Positions 7,242 to 8,809 of a stretch of 8,809 nucleotides of DNA are shown here, in pieces. The translations under genes were made by a program, and so were the position numbers. Below the pieces are notes generated by a model, which worked only from the letters and a program-made list of their open reading frames with translations, searched no databases and had not been told where the DNA came from. Location: assembly GCA_937974465.1 (NCBI GenBank), contig CALJWY010000341.1:1-8809 (forward strand), written 5' to 3'. This DNA comes from an uncultured Lysobacterales bacterium (GTDB lineage Bacteria > Pseudomonadota > Gammaproteobacteria > Xanthomonadales > SZUA-36). Numbering within the stretch: the first letter of the stretch is position 1; each line of letters opens with the position of its first letter.

Positions 7242-7451
7242 ATGTACGTTTGTGTTTGCAATGCAGTGACCGATGCAGATATCCGCCAGGCGGTGGACTC
7301 GGGCGTGCGCAACCTCAAGCAACTCAGACGTAACACTGGCTGTAGCAGCACCTGTGGTTGCTGTCGAGAGCAAGCCAGAGAGGTTTTGCAAGAGGCGCTG
7401 GCCGAGAAACGTGAAGCTTCCTCACTGATCCCCATTATGCAGACAGGCTGA
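7242..7451 (+). CDS. bfd: Bacterioferritin-associated ferredoxin Bfd
   Basis: This 69-residue [2Fe-2S] protein docks on bacterioferritin and passes electrons through its haem to reduce and release stored ferric iron. The start MYVCVCNAVTDADIRQAV is nearly that of E. coli Bfd. The four cluster ligands fall at the known positions Cys4, Cys6, Cys38 and Cys41, with two extra cysteines (34 and 40) in the TGCSSTCGCC loop. The ATG at 7242 has AGGA six bases upstream (7232-7235). An in-frame start at 7164 would overlap rppH, run through the promoter and Fur box, and add residues foreign to the family, so it is rejected. The gene is predicted to be repressed by Fur with iron. bfr follows 144 bases downstream in the same direction, its functional partner. 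Confidence 0.95.
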   Translation: MYVCVCNAVTDADIRQAVDSGVRNLKQLRRNTGCSSTCGCCREQAREVLQEALAEKREASSLIPIMQTG

Positions 7452-7463
7452 ACCTTAGCCGGT

Positions 7464-7500
7464 ATTTTAGTATGCGGGTTGAATCAACACCTGCTAAAAT
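7464..7500 (+). repeat. Imperfect stem-loop between bfd and bfr
   Basis: ATTTTAG (7464-7470) is a perfect inverted copy of CTAAAAT (7494-7500). Inside, GTTGA-A-TCAAC (7478-7488) is a second small palindrome, and GG/CC pairs could extend the stem with bulges. No T tract follows, so it is not a standard intrinsic terminator; it might be a protein site or an RNA structure that weakens read-through. The rest of the 144-base spacer (7452-7595) shows no promoter I can define. Confidence 0.35.
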
Positions 7501-7595
7501 CAAGCCAATTCCCGGCGCATCATTACCCGTTTAACAAGACTGGAATGATGCCTTAGTCCTTATAGCATCTTGAATTTTCAAAGGAGTTCGGCACG

Positions 7596-8063
7596 ATGAA
7601 AGGCGACCGCAAGGTCATTGAGTTTCTCAATGCAGTATTACGTAACGAGTTGGCAGCGATCAATCAGTATTTTTTGCATTCGCGTATGTACAAGGATATG
7701 GGTCTGACAGAACTGGCTGATCATGAATATGAAGAATCCCTGGACGAGATGAAACATGCAGATCAACTGATCGAGCGCATCCTGTTTCTGGAAGGCTTAC
7801 CCAATTTGCAGGATATCGGAAAACTGCGGATTGGTGAGAACCCGAAGGAGATGCTTGAGTGTGATTTGCAGCTAGAGATGGAAGCCCTGCCAGAGTTACA
7901 GGATGCGATTGCCTTGTGTGAGGAAAACCGGGATTACGTTAGCCGGGAATTGTTTGACTCCATTCTTGCCTCTGAAGAAGAACACGTAGATTGGCTGGAA
8001 ACGCAATTATCACTCATAGAAAGTATGGGTATTAAGAACTACCTGCAGGCCAAGATGGGCTGA
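7596..8063 (+). CDS. bfr: Bacterioferritin (haem-containing iron storage protein)
   Basis: Bfr oxidises ferrous iron and stores it as a mineral in a 24-subunit cytoplasmic shell, with haem at subunit interfaces. The 155-residue protein (E. coli: 158) is one four-helix bundle with a short C-terminal helix. All diiron ferroxidase ligands are present at canonical numbers: Glu18, Glu51, His54, Glu94, Glu127 and His130. The haem ligand Met52 and the conserved Tyr25 are also kept, so this is a catalytically competent haem-binding subunit rather than a non-haem or ligand-deficient paralogue. A strong ribosome binding site AAGGAG (7581-7586) lies nine bases before the ATG. Bfd, which extracts its iron, is encoded upstream, and sufT begins 14 bases after the stop, probably on the same transcript. 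No Fur box is seen directly before bfr; iron-replete expression of bfr versus iron-starved expression of bfd would need a separate promoter in the 144-base gap. Confidence 0.97.
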   Translation: MKGDRKVIEFLNAVLRNELAAINQYFLHSRMYKDMGLTELADHEYEESLDEMKHADQLIERILFLEGLPNLQDIGKLRIGENPKEMLECDLQLEMEALPELQDAIALCEENRDYVSRELFDSILASEEEHVDWLETQLSLIESMGIKNYLQAKMG

Positions 8064-8077
8064 GGCCTGAAAATCGC

Positions 8078-8629
8078 ATGTTTAATCATTCCAGCCAGCC
8101 CTGTCAGTTCGAAAGAGATTGCCCGGTCGTCATGATTCCATCGGGTGATGAGCTGACCATGCCGGCTGGAACGGTGGGTTATATCACCCAGTCGCTGGGT
8201 GGCAGTTTTACGGTTTTTATCGATGGTAATCTGTTCCGCATCGCGGGGGTTGATGCCGACGCGATAGGCAAAGAACCTGTTATGCCTCCCGCATTACCAG
8301 AAAATGCCAGTGATGATGATGTTGAGAAGATGGTCTGGTCACAGATGAAAACCTGTTATGACCCGGAAATCCCGGTCAATATTGTTGATCTGGGGTTGGT
8401 ATATTCCTGTGAGTTGATAAAAAACGATCAGGATCAGAGGGAAGTGTTTGTGACGATGACTTTAACTGCGCCCGGTTGTGGCATGGGCGATATCATCGTT
8501 GAAGACGTTCGCAGCAAGATACAGATCATACCGACCATCGCAAAAGTGATTGTTGAGCTGACCTTTGAACCCCAGTGGAACCATAACATGATGACCGAGG
8601 CTGCGAGGCTGGAAACCGGCATGCTTTAA
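8078..8629 (+). CDS. sufT: Putative Fe-S cluster assembly protein SufT (MIP18/DUF59 family)
   Basis: SufT is an auxiliary maturation factor that helps deliver or assemble iron-sulphur clusters in the cytoplasm; its exact chemistry is not settled. The 183-residue protein has the SufT-type N-terminal domain (about 12-65: RDCPVVMIPSG, then ITQSLGGSFTVFIDGNLFRI, then DADAIGKEP). A MIP18/DUF59 domain follows (about 82-165) with DPEIP (95-99), DLGLVY (104-109) and TLTAPGCGMGD carrying the conserved Cys134. The N-terminal domain separates it from shorter PaaD-like proteins. The ATG at 8078 is preferred because the family-conserved RDxPxxxIPSG stretch lies between it and the next ATG at 8132. The only ribosome binding site candidate is GAGG at 8062-8065, within the bfr stop region and rather far, suggesting coupling to bfr. 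It usually sits in suf operons; no sufBCDS gene is visible here. The function is by family only. Confidence 0.88.
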   Translation: MFNHSSQPCQFERDCPVVMIPSGDELTMPAGTVGYITQSLGGSFTVFIDGNLFRIAGVDADAIGKEPVMPPALPENASDDDVEKMVWSQMKTCYDPEIPVNIVDLGLVYSCELIKNDQDQREVFVTMTLTAPGCGMGDIIVEDVRSKIQIIPTIAKVIVELTFEPQWNHNMMTEAARLETGML

Positions 8630-8663
8630 AAAGCACAATCAAACGTTTCGGTGTCACATGGAG

Positions 8664-8693
8664 ATCCCGGACAATGCTGCGCATTTCCGGGAT
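8664..8693. repeat. Palindromic hairpin element after sufT (REP-like)
   Basis: ATCCCGGA (8664-8671) pairs perfectly with TCCGGGAT (8686-8693), and AATGC (8673-8677) with GCATT (8681-8685), leaving one bulged C and a TGC loop: 13 pairs in 30 bases. It lies 35 bases after the sufT stop. No T tract follows, so it is better read as a dispersed palindromic repeat that may protect or end the transcript than as a typical intrinsic terminator. The flanking GGGATGAC on its right arm is the reverse of the GTCATCCC units found further right. Confidence 0.6.
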
Positions 8694-8738
8694 GACGGTG
8701 CTACTTCCGGAGTGAATTCATAACCCTGCAAAAAAAAG

Positions 8739-8809
8739 GTCATCCCGCGAAGGAACGCCATCCCCGCATAGCAGAGCCCGCCGGCATAGGACTGTCATCC
8801 CCGCGTAGG
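8739..8809. repeat. Cluster of GTCATCCC-type repeat units, cut by window end
   Basis: Three related units lie in one orientation: GTCATCCCGCGAAGG (8739-8753), GCCATCCCCGCATAG (8757-8771) and GTCATCCCCGCGTAGG (8794-8809). They resemble the intergenic palindromic repeats whose full form continues into a GCGGGGAT arm; in the first two that arm is degraded and the third is cut by the window edge. The 180 bases from 8630 to the end contain no gene that I can recognise. Confidence 0.5.

Noticed and set aside
8739..8809. CRISPR array
   Set aside because: Units are short, degenerate and unevenly spaced (about 18 and 37 bases apart), without uniform spacers.

Overview
The window looks like chromosomal DNA of a gammaproteobacterium. 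RppH, Bfd and bacterioferritin read closely like their enterobacterial counterparts, the base composition is balanced, promoters look sigma70-like and there is a Fur-type operator. Genus cannot be named from this sequence. Coding density is high. I see no tRNA, rRNA, insertion sequence, phage gene or CRISPR array.

Left part (1-4849, plus strand): the 3' four fifths or so of an RND inner-membrane efflux pump gene, cut by the window start, is followed after 24 bases by its periplasmic adaptor (HlyD/AcrA type). Six bases later comes a 12-helix carrier of the NTP/NDP-exchange (Tlc-like) branch of MFS-type proteins. The pump-before-adaptor order is the reverse of the usual one. Tight spacing suggests one transcript. 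No outer-membrane factor gene is visible.

Middle part (4835-6588, minus strand): a two-gene ABC importer module of the BtuCD/FecCD/HmuUV class (iron complexes, haem or cobalamin). The permease reads in one frame from 6588 to 5602, but codon 283 is TGA (5740-5742). The 45 codons after it still encode the conserved family C-terminus, and the true stop overlaps the ATPase start as ATGA. It is therefore a very recent nonsense mutation, a sequence error, or a readthrough/recoding case. The ATPase 3' end overlaps the convergent carrier gene by 15 bases. No substrate-binding protein gene is in view.

Right part (6598-8629, plus strand): rppH (RNA 5' pyrophosphohydrolase), then an iron-handling group of bfd, bfr and sufT. 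bfd has a TTGACA / TAAAAT promoter overlapped by a good Fur box, so it should be induced when iron is scarce. Bfd donates electrons to Bfr to release stored iron, and SufT belongs to the MIP18/DUF59 Fe-S maturation family. bfr and sufT are 14 bases apart and probably co-transcribed. Together with the ABC importer this gives an iron-uptake, storage, mobilisation and cluster-assembly neighbourhood, though joint regulation of the importer is not shown.

The last 180 bases hold no gene. They carry a strong palindromic hairpin and several GTCATCCC-type repeat units running off the window end. No clearly novel multi-gene system is evident; the points most worth checking are the in-frame TGA in the permease, the RND-adaptor-carrier cluster, and the bfd-bfr-sufT arrangement.
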